DNA of 60,911 nucleotides from Intoshia linei (taxonomy: Eukaryota > Orthonectida > Rhopaluridae): assembly GCA_001642005.1 (NCBI GenBank), contig LWCA01000069.1:1-60911 (forward strand). Direction: 5' to 3'. The translations under genes and the position numbers were made by a program. The notes under the pieces are model-generated. The model searched no databases. It was not told where the DNA came from and saw only the letters and a program-made list of their open reading frames with translations. Below, one piece after another: positions 14,380-26,224 of the stretch (positions are counted from its first letter, which is position 1; every line of letters starts with the position of its first letter).

Positions 14380-17300
14380 TTATATTTTTGGTTGAATTTC
14401 GAAAAATATTTTGATAATGTCTTCAATATTGATATTATGTTCTCTTTTGTAGATATCGTATTTTTCATTGTCCGATAACCATAATAAAATTAAAAATGCA
14501 ATTTTTTTGGATAAAGTATATATAAGACTGCTTGCTCTTGCGGCTATAACAATATCAGTTTGCAAGAGAGAGTACAAACAGCGAGATATGTAAGGAGTTA
14601 TAATTTTGAATTTTTCAATCGGTATATTCCAAGTTAAATCAATATCATCATTGATCTTGCTTTGCGCATATACTTCGGATTGACGCTTAATTTCAGCTAT
14701 TAATTGATTAGAGGCACTAATTGTTATTTGTTGTTCTAGATATCGGTCAATTCTTTGAAAGTTATCAATTGGTTCTTCTAATTTGATAAAATGCTAAATT
14801 TTTATAAAAAAGAAAACTTATATTACCTTCATATTATGTGGCATATTACTGATAAAAGTTATGTAAGATTTATGTAAATTATTAAGTAATCCGTAAATAC
14901 TTGATGGTCCAAAATTTTTAGATAAATTGGCGTAAATTTTCAATTTTACAAACAAGGTGCATTTGAGATCATTTTCCAAAAAAAAATTTTCATCTAAATA
15001 TTATGTATGAATTATTAAAAGTATTACCGCTTCCAATGAATTTGGCTATTTCTGACAAGTCTTGAAAATTCAGAGCTGCACATATGGAAAGTCTATGAAA
15101 ATCACTGGGAGTAAAAGGCTTACTTTGAAACATTTTTTGTACAACTAATACATTACTATTTAAAATGGAACCATCATTTTCTGCCAATTCTTTTGATAAA
15201 GAAATGACACCAATCATGTAAAGGTTTTGGCAACTGTTCGCAAGGCAGGTGTAATTGTGTAATTTATAAATCATGTCCAAATCAGGTATAGTATAAACAT
15301 GAATAACCGATAAATTGTGATAGTTAAGGGACAAGTAGAATGACCCTTTTCCAAAAGCTCCAATTTTCTTGTTTAAACATAGAGAACTTATTCTGGAATT
15401 ACTCTTGGCAGAACACTTGTTTACACATTTTAAATATTTTGTAAAATCTAAATGTACATCTTGAACCATGTTTAATGAATATATGCCATCATCTTTTTTG
15501 TTTTGGTTTACTTGAAAATATTTTTCAAAATGACGAAATTTGTCGGAATTATTGGCTTCAGATTTTTTAATTTTCATTAATTTTAAACAATTAAAAGTTT
15601 TGTTGGTATACTTCATACAATCTTGTAAACAACTGATAGGGAACCCATCATTCGAACATATACAGTTGTTTTTACTGACCGTAGTATGAATTATATTCGA
15701 ATAAAGAATTAATATGTACAATTCATCGTATATCATGAAATTCAAAGATTCCACGTTTATTTGACCCAGATTTGTACAAAAAACATTGATAAAATTGATT
15801 CCACCATCAAAAGAATCCCATTTGTGTAGTTCGAGTTGATTTATAAAATTATTTACAATAATCAACCAAAACGAGCAATTATGATAAATTATACAAGCGT
15901 CATGTATAAATAGTAGATTTGACGATAAAATGCTCGATTCATGCGCTCTACAATTTTTTATTTCTGTTTCCAAATTTTTATTGACAGACAATTCATCAGG
16001 AGGAAAATGAGTGACATAAGGAGTATTAGTATTTAGTAATATATCAGAGTTTGGAATAGTTGGAATTAACACCTAAAAATTGATATAGCCATTTTAAACT
16101 TTAAGTACGTTTAAATCGTTAAATATTGCTACAAGGCCGTGTTTTGCAATTTCAAATGCATCTACCAGAGGAAGAGAAATTTTTTTCTTTTCGATTTGTT
16201 CTGTTTCAGATATATGGTAACGCTAAATGGATAACAATTAAATTCATAGACAAACAACCGTGACCGGTCACGATTGTATGGGCAATTTTTAAAAATTTAA
16301 TTTTGTTATTTTTATTATGCATCTAATTTTGATTTAATTTTAAGTTTAAAAATCTGAGAAATTTATATAAATTAACAATGAAAATTTTGATGGTGTCATT
16401 AATTTTTTGACGATTATTTAAAGTTTAAAGCGGTCAATACCGATTATATATACATTTTCAGTAGATACGACTTTATATACTGAAAATATCTATATATCGT
16501 ATTTTTCGAAGTATAAGGCGCACCCTTTTACATGAAAAATTAGGAATGCGCCTTAAATGAGGGTTTTGCAAAGGAAAATTTTTTCTAACTATATATTGTA
16601 CCATTTGATTCTTAATTGTTCAGATATCTCTTAATAAAATTTCTCGCGCCTTATACTCCGAAAAATACGGTAGTTAAAATTTTTCTATATAAAATAAATT
16701 TACAGTATTCTTGGATGGAATCCAAATAAAATCAATCATGTCAGAATTGAATTTAAAATTTGCATAACATTTAAGTTCATAATCATCTGTCTAAAATCAT
16801 AATGAATTGTGATGTAATTAGAAAATTAAACGACTACATAATAAATTCTGAAGAACCAACATTCCCACTAGGCGGCGTTTTAAACCTTATTGGTTAAGTA
16901 CGTCACCAATACATTGCTAAATTCGAACTATAAGAATATAAGAAACTTGAAGAATATACAAATTTAAAGATTCCTTATTTTACCGTAGACGATTAGATTT
17001 GGTTCGCTAGTAATTAATCCCGAGTCGGGATTCCCGACACTGTCTGTTATAGTATAAAATTTACTAAACTATTAACCCTCCCTCTTATCTTCTAAAACAT
17101 CTCCTTTTCCGTAACAATATGGCCGACACTAGACTAGTGGTTCCCAATTCAAATAGTGTACGGACCCCCATTTTAAAATATTTATTTTTTTGGACCCCAA
17201 AGGAAACATAAAATATAAAACATTTATGACAAATGAAAAGTTTTTTCTCATACGATTTGGTAAAATCTTGGTTTTCAAATTCTATCTGGACTAGGCATCA

Positions 17301-17571
17301 ATAATTTATAATAATAAAATTGAATACCAAAAGATACATAAAAAAATTTTGATCATTTGCAAGAACCAAGTAACATCCAGTATCGTCCCATTCCATATTT
17401 TTTAAAGGTAAAGTTCGAAATTCGTAACTGCATTCTTTATCAAGAATGCTCTTGTAAATTTTAATTGTATTGATTGGACTAGTGATACTAAAATAATACA
17501 AACTTAACTAACCTTGGTTTATATTCTTCACTGTAATAAGCAATTACATTTCTGATAGAACAGGAAATCAT
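14380..17571 (-). CDS. WD40-like protein, possibly Mediator subunit MED16 (exon structure incomplete)
   Basis: Minus-strand exons: 17571-17512 joined to the one ending near 17305 ('CSIRNVIAYYSEEYKPR' then 'LPLKNMEWDDTGCYLVLA', a WD40-type strand); about 16790-16703 ('SDMIDFIWIPSKNT'); about 16222-16110; the long 16072-14990; and a last part about 14790-14380 ('IKLEEPIDNFQRIDRYLEQQ', then 'ISRCLYSLLQTDIV'). The N-terminal layout (a strand like 'RNLIAF', then a 'LEWDxxG' WD strand) and the long helical C-terminal half resemble MED16, a Mediator tail subunit. I cannot confirm this, so treat the gene as an unrecognised WD40-plus-helical protein. Exons between 17300 and 16800 are probably missing. 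Two MITEs sit in its introns. It ends 38 bp from DHX8 (convergent) and starts 65 bp below the LYSMD stop. Confidence 0.4.
16498..16669. mobile_element. MITE with 24-bp terminal inverted repeats
   Basis: A 172-bp element. The left end 'cgtatttttcgaagtataag' continues to 'gcgc'. The right end is its reverse complement with one mismatch ('gcgccttatactccgaaaaa'). The interior is AT-rich and non-coding. It lies in an intron of the WD40-like gene. The superfamily is not certain, since no target duplication is visible. Confidence 0.65.
17131..17290. mobile_element. hAT-like MITE fragment
   Basis: Begins 'agactagtggttcccaattc', followed by 'gtgtacggacccccatttta' and 'ttggaccccaaaggaaacat'. The same wording occurs in reverse at 6130-6250. 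Only one tip is clear. It lies in an intron of the WD40-like gene. Confidence 0.5.
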
Positions 17572-17635
17572 AAATAAAATTCTCACTATAGAAATTATTT
17601 GAATGAATATTTTTTGTACAAAAATAGAGTAAGTT

Positions 17636-18393
17636 TTAGTTTTTATTGATATATTTTCTATTAATATATAAATATGAACAAGCGGTGATAAAAAGAGATG
17701 CAATAAATAAATAACCCATATATTTACAGAACTGAAGAATTTTAGTTTGAGTTATAGAGGTGACTGGTTTAATTGATTTAATTGGCTTAGAAAAGTATTC
17801 ATCGGAAGACACTTCATTTGTATGTTGAGTTTTGACGGCTTTGAAATGTTTATTTCTGAGGTTGTTGAATGAACCAGATTCTGATATATATTTTAAATTT
17901 TTATTTTTTGAATTTAGTAAATTTTGATAGTTTTTATTGATTTTTGAATCAACATGTTGAATATAATCCAAGTGTGTTTTTTCTTCGTTTATATTCACTT
18001 TATGGCTCAAATCATCAGTTGAATTGCTGAATGTTACAGACTTGAAAAAATCATTCGTTTCAATTATGTTGATTGAGTTTTGAGAATTTGATCTTGTCAA
18101 TATTGGAACCCCTGCGTTTAATGGAACTTTTATATACTTTAATGCATAAAATTCACTATTTCTTGTTATATTATTGAGGTATAAAATTTTTCGAACCTAA
18201 TTATATGAATTAAAAATGACAATGATTAGTATACATCAACTTTACACCTTAAACTAAAAGTAGATATTCCCTCATTGACACCTCTTTCGACAAGTTTAAT
18301 ATCAATTTCAGGTTCTGTTAGTTTGGAATTGAGTTCGAAAGATTTATTCTTTAATAAACTGCATTTTTCATCGTTGTTTACAAAGAAATTCAT
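17636..18393 (-). CDS. LysM domain protein with C-terminal membrane anchor (LYSMD3/4-like)
   Basis: Two exons, 18393-18235 and 18196-17636, separated by a 38-nt intron (18197-18234), encode 239 residues. Residues ~45-75 across the splice form a LysM-like fold pattern: 'EGISTFSLRCKVD' / 'VRKILYLNN', then 'SEFYALKYIKVP'. This follows LYSMD3 ('...ALRSIKIP'), and the intron placement restores the spacing exactly. A long Ser/Asn/Lys-rich spacer and one membrane helix near the C terminus ('MGYLFIASLFITACSYLYI') follow, then a short basic end. LYSMD3/4 are single-pass membrane proteins; LYSMD3 has been reported as a receptor that senses chitin-like glycans. There is no signal peptide, consistent with the family's type II topology. 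The downstream same-strand gene starts 65 bp away. Confidence 0.6.
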
Positions 18394-18642
18394 AATTTAT
18401 AGAATTTAAACATTTATATACGAATGTTATTTTTGATTTTTGTTTCCACGTGAAAATTTCTGTAATCGTAAATTATGTTATTACGATGATTCATTAGACT
18501 GATTAAAGTTTAATTTTTACTCATTATAATGATAATTGATTTATGAAGGTTAACGTCCAATCATTAGAGTGAACAGCAGGCATGAAAATAGACCAAGTCT
18601 TTGATTAATAAATAACACCGGTTAACAGTTCATCCACTAAGT

Positions 18643-18798
18643 TAAAGTGGCCAGAAAAATACGTACTATCACTTTTAGTTTATTTGGAATAAATTTTAAG
18701 ATAAAATTTTATTCTTCATCATAGATAAGTAGTTTTGGCTTTATATTTAACACCAAATAAACTAATATTGATAGTACGTATTTTTTCTGGTCACTTTA
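18643..18798. mobile_element. MITE with ~30-bp terminal inverted repeats
   Basis: A 156-bp element. The left arm (18643-18671) begins 'taaagtggccagaaaaatac' and ends 'gtactatca'. The right arm (18769-18798) is its reverse complement with one substitution and one extra A. It is flanked by TTAA on both sides (or TA if the first base belongs to the arm), so Tc1/mariner-like or piggyBac-like origin are both open. Confidence 0.7.
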
Positions 18799-19777
18799 AT
18801 AAGTCTAAGTTAGACTTAGTCTAATTACTCCTTTTTGTGTGTCCTAGGTGTGACCATTTTTTAAAAGAAATGTATTTCGAAAAGTCCCAAATACGTACAG
18901 ATTTTTCTAGAATATCGTTTTCACCATCAAGTATTCAATTTAAATCATTCAATTCATAATTAAAAATAAACTATTCATGGAAATCATTTTTGTACGTATA
19001 AATATGGTCACACTCATTTAGTGGCCATCTTCATCATAAATCATGTAGAAAATAAAAATAAAATTATTGTTTGAAATTTAAAATATAGATGTAGTCATCA
19101 AATGAAGTTTCTTACGTAATTATGAAGTTTGATTCAGTTAAATTGTCATGAAAGTGTTTTAATTTTATTTTTATTGTTTAAATTATTTAATTTTGAAATG
19201 AAACCGTTATCAAAAAGGTATGTGCTGATTTTTATTCAAGATGTAAATTATTATAAAAACAAGATCAAAGGTATACCATTATAAATTCAGTATAGATTTT
19301 GTAGATATCAAAAAGAAAATTAACCTGACATATTCGGCTTTTCCGACTGTATTGTACAACGTTTTTGGAAATGATGTATTTTTATTAATTCATATTTTGT
19401 CTCTTTTCTAATAATTATATTAAGACGTACAATGTACCGAACTAGATGCCCCTCTTGGGGGGAGGAGATCGACTGAGGTTGCCTCATTTTTCGAAATTGA
19501 TATTAAAAAAATATATTCATGAATATCATAACTATTTTGTGTATTAAATTTAAAATGCAATTTCATTTAAAATCATTTGACTAGTAATAAATCTATAGAT
19601 TAAATTTATATAGAGGTTACATGATGTAACTTACAACTAAAATTTTATGAGAAATTATTTATATCTTAGTTATGTCAATTTTAAATATCGTTACAAAAAA
19701 TTTGAATCTTCATTTTCTATTTATAATTTTCAGATTTAATTTATAATTACTTCTTATTTGTAAAATTTTTTTTGATA

Positions 19778-20094
19778 CAGTCAAAATCTCATTTAACGAA
19801 AATGAAAAAACGTTAAAATGGCATATTCGTTAAATAAATTTAACGAAAATATTAGAAATGTAACTATTAGAAATGTGCACTGCACATGTCTTAAATTTAT
19901 CAAAATTATATTTAATATGAACAAATAATTAAACTTTTTATTATGTAAAAAGATTTCATGAATTCATAAAAGAGTCGATCCAATATTTAAAGCCATAAAA
20001 CCATAACAATATTTAAAAAAACTACTAAAAAAATGAAATAATATTGAATTTACGCGTTCGTTAATCAGAAATTCGTTAAATGAGATTTAGACTG
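19778..20094. mobile_element. pogo/Tigger-like MITE, TA target duplication
   Basis: A 317-bp element. The left arm 'cagtcaaaatctcatttaac' continues to 'gaa'. The right arm is 'ttcgttaaatgagatttaga' followed by 'ctg', so the arms pair over 23 bp with one mismatch. TA lies on both sides (19776-19777, 20095-20096). A CAGT terminus with TA duplication is usual for pogo/Tigger relatives. No coding interior. Confidence 0.75.
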
Positions 20095-21124
20095 TATTTA
20101 TTATTTTTAAATATAATTTAAAAAAAATGTGAGAGTGATCTCGTTTAGCCAGACTCTGCACTGATATAGTCATATGCAATGCCTACAATTATAGGCATTG
20201 CCATAAAACCGATTCAATAATAATTTAAGAATTAATACAATTAAATTTTTATCGATTTCCACCCCTAGTAGTGACCCAGATTCTATATAGGTACAAACCA
20301 AAAATTTCCGACATGTATATTGTACAAAGATTTAAACTTACAATGCCCTTTTTTTTATGACCAATTGTGCATTCTCTTTCTTGCTTTTCAATTATTTTAT
20401 CAAAAAATGTAAATTTTTTTCTCAATACTATCCGATTCTACATTCAAGCGATTTTGAATTTTATCTGATGATAATTGATTAATTACAATTTAATTTTTCA
20501 ATTTTACAGTGACACAATGTATGTCATACATACATATGGAACTTTGGCTTATTGTATATTATCTACAACGTACGGATATATCGGTTTCTTTATCTGGGGT
20601 TCTAATCCTTGAGTTTCACCATTAATGTAGAATTTCTCAGTTCAAACAATTATAAATTATAATTGTATGAAAAATAATTGATTTAGTGCATTATAATTTA
20701 TCCATCAATAGAAACAATACATAACTTATAAATTAAAAGTTAACAATAATTGTAAATAAAATTTGATGTGACTCCATATAATTTTATTTACCCACATTTG
20801 GAAACCCTATCATAAACTACTTTTGTAAACAATTTGTTTTAAAGTCACTGTACCATAAAAAGTATGGGACTATTTTTAAGTTTTAATCATGTTATTCATG
20901 TATAATACGGTCTTACGATTATTACGTAATATTTTTTATTGACCTTTTTATTAATTTTTACACTTTGATGTCTGTAAGAATTTACTATTTTATCATAATT
21001 TGTATTGATATCGAATAATGTTTACTTGACCCGGTCTACTTATGCCTCTTCACGCCCCTATATACACATGTAATTAATAATTACTCTCTTGCAATAACAC
21101 TATTTTTTAATTTAAATTAATTAA

Positions 21125-23990
21125 GTTATTAAGAATAATTGGCTCAACTATTTGGATCTTTCGCATTTAAGCAATTGCCATACATTAAACGAATCACAAT
21201 ATATACAATATTTATCAAATCTTATTCGAGATTTGCCCAATATAGGTAAAGTAAACAAAAATAATTTTTTGTTTTTAAACTACAATGACGTATATTAAAT
21301 TTTTAGGAACGTTTATAGATGTTTTTTGGTTTTGCTCAAATATTCAGAAATGTGATATCAGGTAGTTTATGGATGATGTATAATTAATTTTTTTAGAGAA
21401 TATTACAACTTATTTTTTTGTTTCTATTGGCTGAAATTGAATTATGATGCATTTATTTTTTGTGATTGGGTTGGATATGGCAAGGGTTTTGGTAAACTAA
21501 AATCTAAAGTTGCAGAAAATTGGGTGACGCTATTATCATGTATTCACATTTTACATCGTATTAATAGAATGATTTTATGGCAAGGTAGCATCAAAACTAC
21601 GGTAAATTTGAAAAAAATTTAAATATACATTTGTAGTTTGATCCCATTCAAACATTACCAGGACTTGTATTATACTTACCTGAAAATGAACAAAATTTAA
21701 TAAATTATTACTTGGCGCAAATAGTAAGTTATTTTTCCATTATATTTTAATACAATTAGATTAATGTTGCTTATGTGGACCAGTTTATGGAATTATTGCA
21801 AATTTATGATGTATCTTCTATTCCTCTTATTTGGAGAACAAATGAGCACTATAAAGCGTATTTTATATTTTATTTTTTAATTCAAATGATAGAAATGCAT
21901 TGTCTTCGGCTAGCATGGTAGCTCCAACTCATGGATTAACAAAATTTTTGAAAAAAAATACCAATGTAATTTAAACAATTTCAATTTTATGCGAATTTAA
22001 ATTTTAGAAGTGTGCCTTGTTAAAGTTAAACTATAGCGCTTCATTGGATTATTCAGATTCGAAATATGTGAATACAAAAAAGTTTAATTATGGCTTTTCG
22101 CAATTGACTCTAGGTTTCATGTGAAAATTTTTTTAATTGAAATTTAGATAAAATGTATTATCATAAACATGGATCATTTTCTTTATACTTGCTAATGTTT
22201 TTTCAAAATAATGCATGTCTCGTGGAACGATTAACAAATGTAAAATGTTTCAATGGTCATATATTAGGAAATTTACAAAGCAGTTTAACAGAACAACACA
22301 ATGAGATTTTAGATATGTTGAATATGGGATACAATGAAAATTCATTTCAATGCGCTGTAAATACTCTTCAAGATTTATCGTTTATATCTTACGACAATAT
22401 TATGAAATGCAATGTAGATATTTCTTCTATAGGTAATTCTTTATTAAAAGTTTCAAACATGACTAAAATGTACTGCAAGTGTATAATTGAATTGGAAAGT
22501 AATTTGATAATTTGTTGGCATTAAAATATATTTATGTTAGATAATTTTATGGAAGAATTTGGTAATAGTAAGGATAATAATGATATGATTGAAAAAGCAA
22601 TACATTCCATTAAAGAAATATCTAAACAAGGTAAATCATTTTGTAAAATTTAAATATGATAAATAGCTGAAAACATTGATAAACTTGAAAATTGTGATAT
22701 CAACATGTATATGGATCGTTTGCAAGATAAATGTGACTTAAATAATAAATTTTCACATAATGTTAAATTGGGTAAAACGATATCGTTGCTGACTCCACCT
22801 GCCAAGAAACAGTGTATTTATCTATCTAAGCTAAAACTTATAGTTTAGGTATTGTAATAGATAAATTCACTCTTGAAAATATTCGCAATAAAATGAAGAA
22901 GGCTACCAACCTTCCCGATGAATCTCAGTTAAAAAATATTAATGTAAGATTAGTAATCTTAGATTACGGATATAATAATAAGTTTTCAATTTAATTTGAA
23001 TTTAGGAAACCAATGAATATTATGAACAGCTACTAAAGAAAGGAGATTACAATTTGGCAAGAAATATAAAGTACCACGGTGTTCAGTAAAATATTTTTTA
23101 TTTATTTTACTTAAATTTTTATTTTATTTTAGTTATTGTAAAGACCAGGAAAATATGATTTCATTTGAAAACTTTTATCGGAATATGATGCATAGTGTGC
23201 TGAAAACTGAAACTCACAGTGTAGCTTCACAGTTACTTGGTCATTCTCCGTTGCGTATTCCTCGTCATAATAAAAATTTCTATACTAGAAAAGAAATTTT
23301 AGAAATCGACATTAATGACCTGAAACCTGGAATTATTGAAAAAATGTAAAATTTAAATTTTAAGGGAATTATTATTTTACATATCCAAATTAGATCTCCA
23401 ATCGAATATTGTCAATCAGATAACATTGTAATCCATTATTCATTTAATATTTTAAAACGATTATTAGGAAATAGATACAGACACCGACACGGATAAAGAA
23501 TTTTTTATAGGAGATTTGATTATATCTCATTTAAAACAATCAAATATTTTTGAAAATAGTGATATTTATTCCAATTGCTACAATAGACTTTTAAATCTTG
23601 TTAATATTTATAAAAACGTATTTTTTTAAATTTTGTATACATTTGTATTTATATATATTACATTTTCGTTATATATTAGGCAGTTCCAAAGTACGACGTG
23701 CCGAATATGAAATATGGAAGGTTAAGTTAAAACGCCATTTAGGTAGTTGACAGCGCTGAAAAAAAAATTTCTAAAAAATTAGAATAAGTTTAAAACCTTT
23801 TGAAATGTTAAAATTTTGCGGCATGTGCGTTAAAAAAATTTTTAAATTTAATTTTCCCCCTCATCCAATTTGCTTGGACTAGCCTGTACTGTACTATATC
23901 ATGAATTTTATATATTAAACATGTAGCTCGATAAGAATGAAGCTGAAGAAATAATTACATCAAATTTATTACAAGTATTGTATATTTGAT
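21125..23990 (+). CDS. MTBP: MTBP-like (MDM2-binding protein) replication-initiation factor, 5' end not located
   Basis: Many short exons: 21125-21245, 21307-21361, 21397-21601, 21637-21723, 21760 to about 21860, ~22150-22530, ~22680-22850, ~22865-22945, ~23008-23090, ~23133-23350, ~23470-23630, ~23927-23973. Recalled MTBP landmarks appear in order: 'LHRINRMILWQGSI' (its 'LWRGKIQ' block), 'DQFMELLQIYDVSSIPLIW', 'HGSFSLYLLMF', then the most telling, 'KYHGVQYCKDQ' followed by 'VLKTETHSV', and a C-terminal helix 'SDIYSNCYNRLLNLVNIYKN' like MTBP's 'CFTACSQRLFEISKFY'. MTBP works with Treslin/TICRR (the Sld7-Sld3 relation) to load CDC45 at replication origins, and also binds MDM2. The protein is fast-evolving, so similarity is thin and based on memory. 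The exon ends past 21.9 kb are approximate. Confidence 0.5.
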
Positions 23991-24940
23991 TTTTAATATT
24001 TTACATTTTAGGTAATAAAATTTGCTAGAAAATAACCTTGAATTATAATTTAAAATTTTTAAAAAAATATTTAAATTGTATATTAAAAAATATAAAATTA
24101 ATCTTATGACTATCTGATAATCTATAGTCGAACCTATCAAACTCGAGACCACTACAAAAATGAAAAATTTGATTGTCCAAATCGCCACCAAAAGTTTTGG
24201 ACGTATAATATCATAGAAAGTAGCATATTAATATATTATATATAATAATATTTATATATATATACATGCATGGCAAGTAACTTTTTCATACACTGAATCG
24301 AAATTTAAAAGTTTTTCATAAAATCTAATGCAACTTGAATTTAATCTAATTAATTAAAAAGAAAAAGAGTAAATTAGTAAATTGATTTTTTCACCGCGAT
24401 GACTCAACTTTATAACATTGAAATTTTTTATTTTTGTAACTGGAAACGCTATATTAAATGTGATTTTTTAAATGCTAGGACTTGTTTTATTTTAAAAAAG
24501 GATAATGGAGTTTTTGACACTGAAGAACTCGATTTCTCAAAAATAAATTTTCGATAAGAACCCACTAACCGTCCCAAAAAATTTAATAAGGTTATACCTT
24601 TCTAAATAAAATGTAATCAAATACAGCAGTCATTTAATAAGGTAATTGGTCGTCCCAAGGGGTTAATAATTTTATTGGGGTATGAATACGAAAATTTTAG
24701 ATGATTGGGGTGAATGATACATTTTTAGCATATTTTATTACAATTAGTAATTAAAAAACCAAAATTTACGAAATAATATAACAAGGATATGGAAAAAAAC
24801 TGCTTTTACTAATATTTTTCTGATAAATGACATTGTGAATTATACCAAATATTAAAAATGTATTTTAAAAATAATTCAAATTGTTCAGAAGGCTGCACCA
24901 AATCGTCAATAAGGTCACACTATCCCCACCTTTGGTTTAG

Positions 24941-25242
24941 TACATTGCCGAACCTACCTACCTACCGAAACTATCTTCGGGATCTCGACGAAATTTTTGT
25001 AAAATGGGGGCCTCATTTTTCCAAATTGAGCATTAAAAAAAAATATTATTGAATATCACAACTATTTTGTGTATTAAATTAAAATTTAAAACCGGGAACC
25101 CTAGATAAGTGGCTAGGAGTCATGACACTACGCATCGTTTGCAAAATAATTTACGGATATGTGTTAGAAGTATTTCAAATTAAAAATACTTATTTTTGTA
25201 TTTTTATTTATCGGATGGCCTCGAGTATAGTAGGTTCGGCTC
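24941..25242. mobile_element. hAT-like MITE, 'GCCGAACCTAC' family, copy A
   Basis: A ~302-bp element bounded by 'cattgccgaacctaccta' and, at the right, 'gtaggttcggctctg', which are inverted copies. 'tggtttag' occurs immediately outside both ends (24933-24940, 25243-25250), an 8-bp duplication. The exact tip may shift by 2 bp. Internal wording 'cgacgaaattt', 'gcctcatttttcc' and 'aactattttgtgtattaaat' recurs in other copies (1160, 19430, 25381, 31340, 43816). Confidence 0.7.
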
Positions 25243-25380
25243 TGGTTTAGACTAAACTTTAGTAACTAAATTAGTATTCAATTTTTTATAAATAAAGTTT
25301 AATTTGTATTAAAAAATGATTGCAGCAAAACATTTAATTACGGTAATCTAAAAATAATTGAAATATGTTATCAGAAGAGC

Positions 25381-25614
25381 CAGTGCCAAACCTATCGTAC
25401 TGAAACGACTCTTTGGGACCATCATTTCCAGACTGAGCGTTAAAAAACTAAAGTCTTGAATATCATTTATTCTTAGTGTTAAATTAAAAATGTCACATCT
25501 AAAGTTTTGTAGAAATGGTTAGGGGCTCTATGACACTACAATTCGTTTGCGAAATTTTTCTTAGATGCCTATTTTGAATTTTCGGTGGCTTAGAGCTTGG
25601 TAGGTTCAGTTCTG
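25381..25614. mobile_element. hAT-like MITE, 'GCCGAACCTAC' family, copy B
   Basis: 234 bp. Starts 'cagtgccaaacctatcgtac' and ends 'ggtaggttcagttctg'. Flanks AGAAGAGC (25373-25380) and AGAAGAAC (25615-25622) match at 7 of 8 positions, so it is a worn 8-bp target duplication. Internal order matches copy A. Confidence 0.7.
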
Positions 25615-26224
25615 AGAAGAACTGACAGTACTAACTACACATGTTACTCATTGATATTATTTTTAAAACTTATTCAACCAGACCTAGGATTACCAGCCGT
25701 CCTTTAATATTGTTATTTTTTAGTTATTCTATTATAATAATCATTAACAATTAATAATATAAATACAATGTAATTATTTTTTAAAAAATGTGAAATTTCT
25801 ACACGTAAATAAATTTTTATTTTAAACCACACTTTGCTATTATTATAATTAAACCTTTGAAAGTCAAATTAATATATACTTAAATTTACTTACGTTAAGT
25901 TAAGACTTAAAAAATATTAAAACTAAAAATATATAAAAAAATTAATCACCGATTTCCAGAATTGATGAAAAACTCAATTCCAGAACAAAAAGCAAAATTT
26001 AAAACTGAAAACATCTACTGTCGTAAATTAAATTGGATTGATAACAAATATGACACTTTTATTTTTTACAATTCGTAAAGTACGTTAAATAGTTTCAAAT
26101 ACAATTAATCAAAATGGTCAATAAAAATTTTTTAATCAATATAAAACTGTTAATTTTAAACTATTACTGAGAGGCAGAACTTATCATTCTCCGTAAAATT
26201 CAAATTATAAATAATATAAAGCAC

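Larger units (their letters stand above)
18394..21124. other. Intergenic, MITE-rich
   Basis: No gene seen. It holds two well-bounded MITEs (18643-18798 and 19778-20094), a possible third at about 18846-19014 whose only paired tip is 'gtgtgaccat', and a partial 'gaacc...cctcattttt' family copy at 19430-19570. The stretch 20250-21120 is AT-rich with nothing recognisable. It may hide the 5' exons of the MTBP-like gene. Confidence 0.45.

Noticed and set aside
18846-19014. Additional MITE ('gtgtgaccat' tips)
   Set aside because: Only about 10 bp of paired arm and no target duplication, so chance is possible.
21397-21630. PEX11 peroxisomal protein
   Set aside because: 'FCDWVGYGKGFGKL' and following helices looked PEX11-like, but the frame continues through more exons into MTBP-like blocks, which PEX11 does not have.
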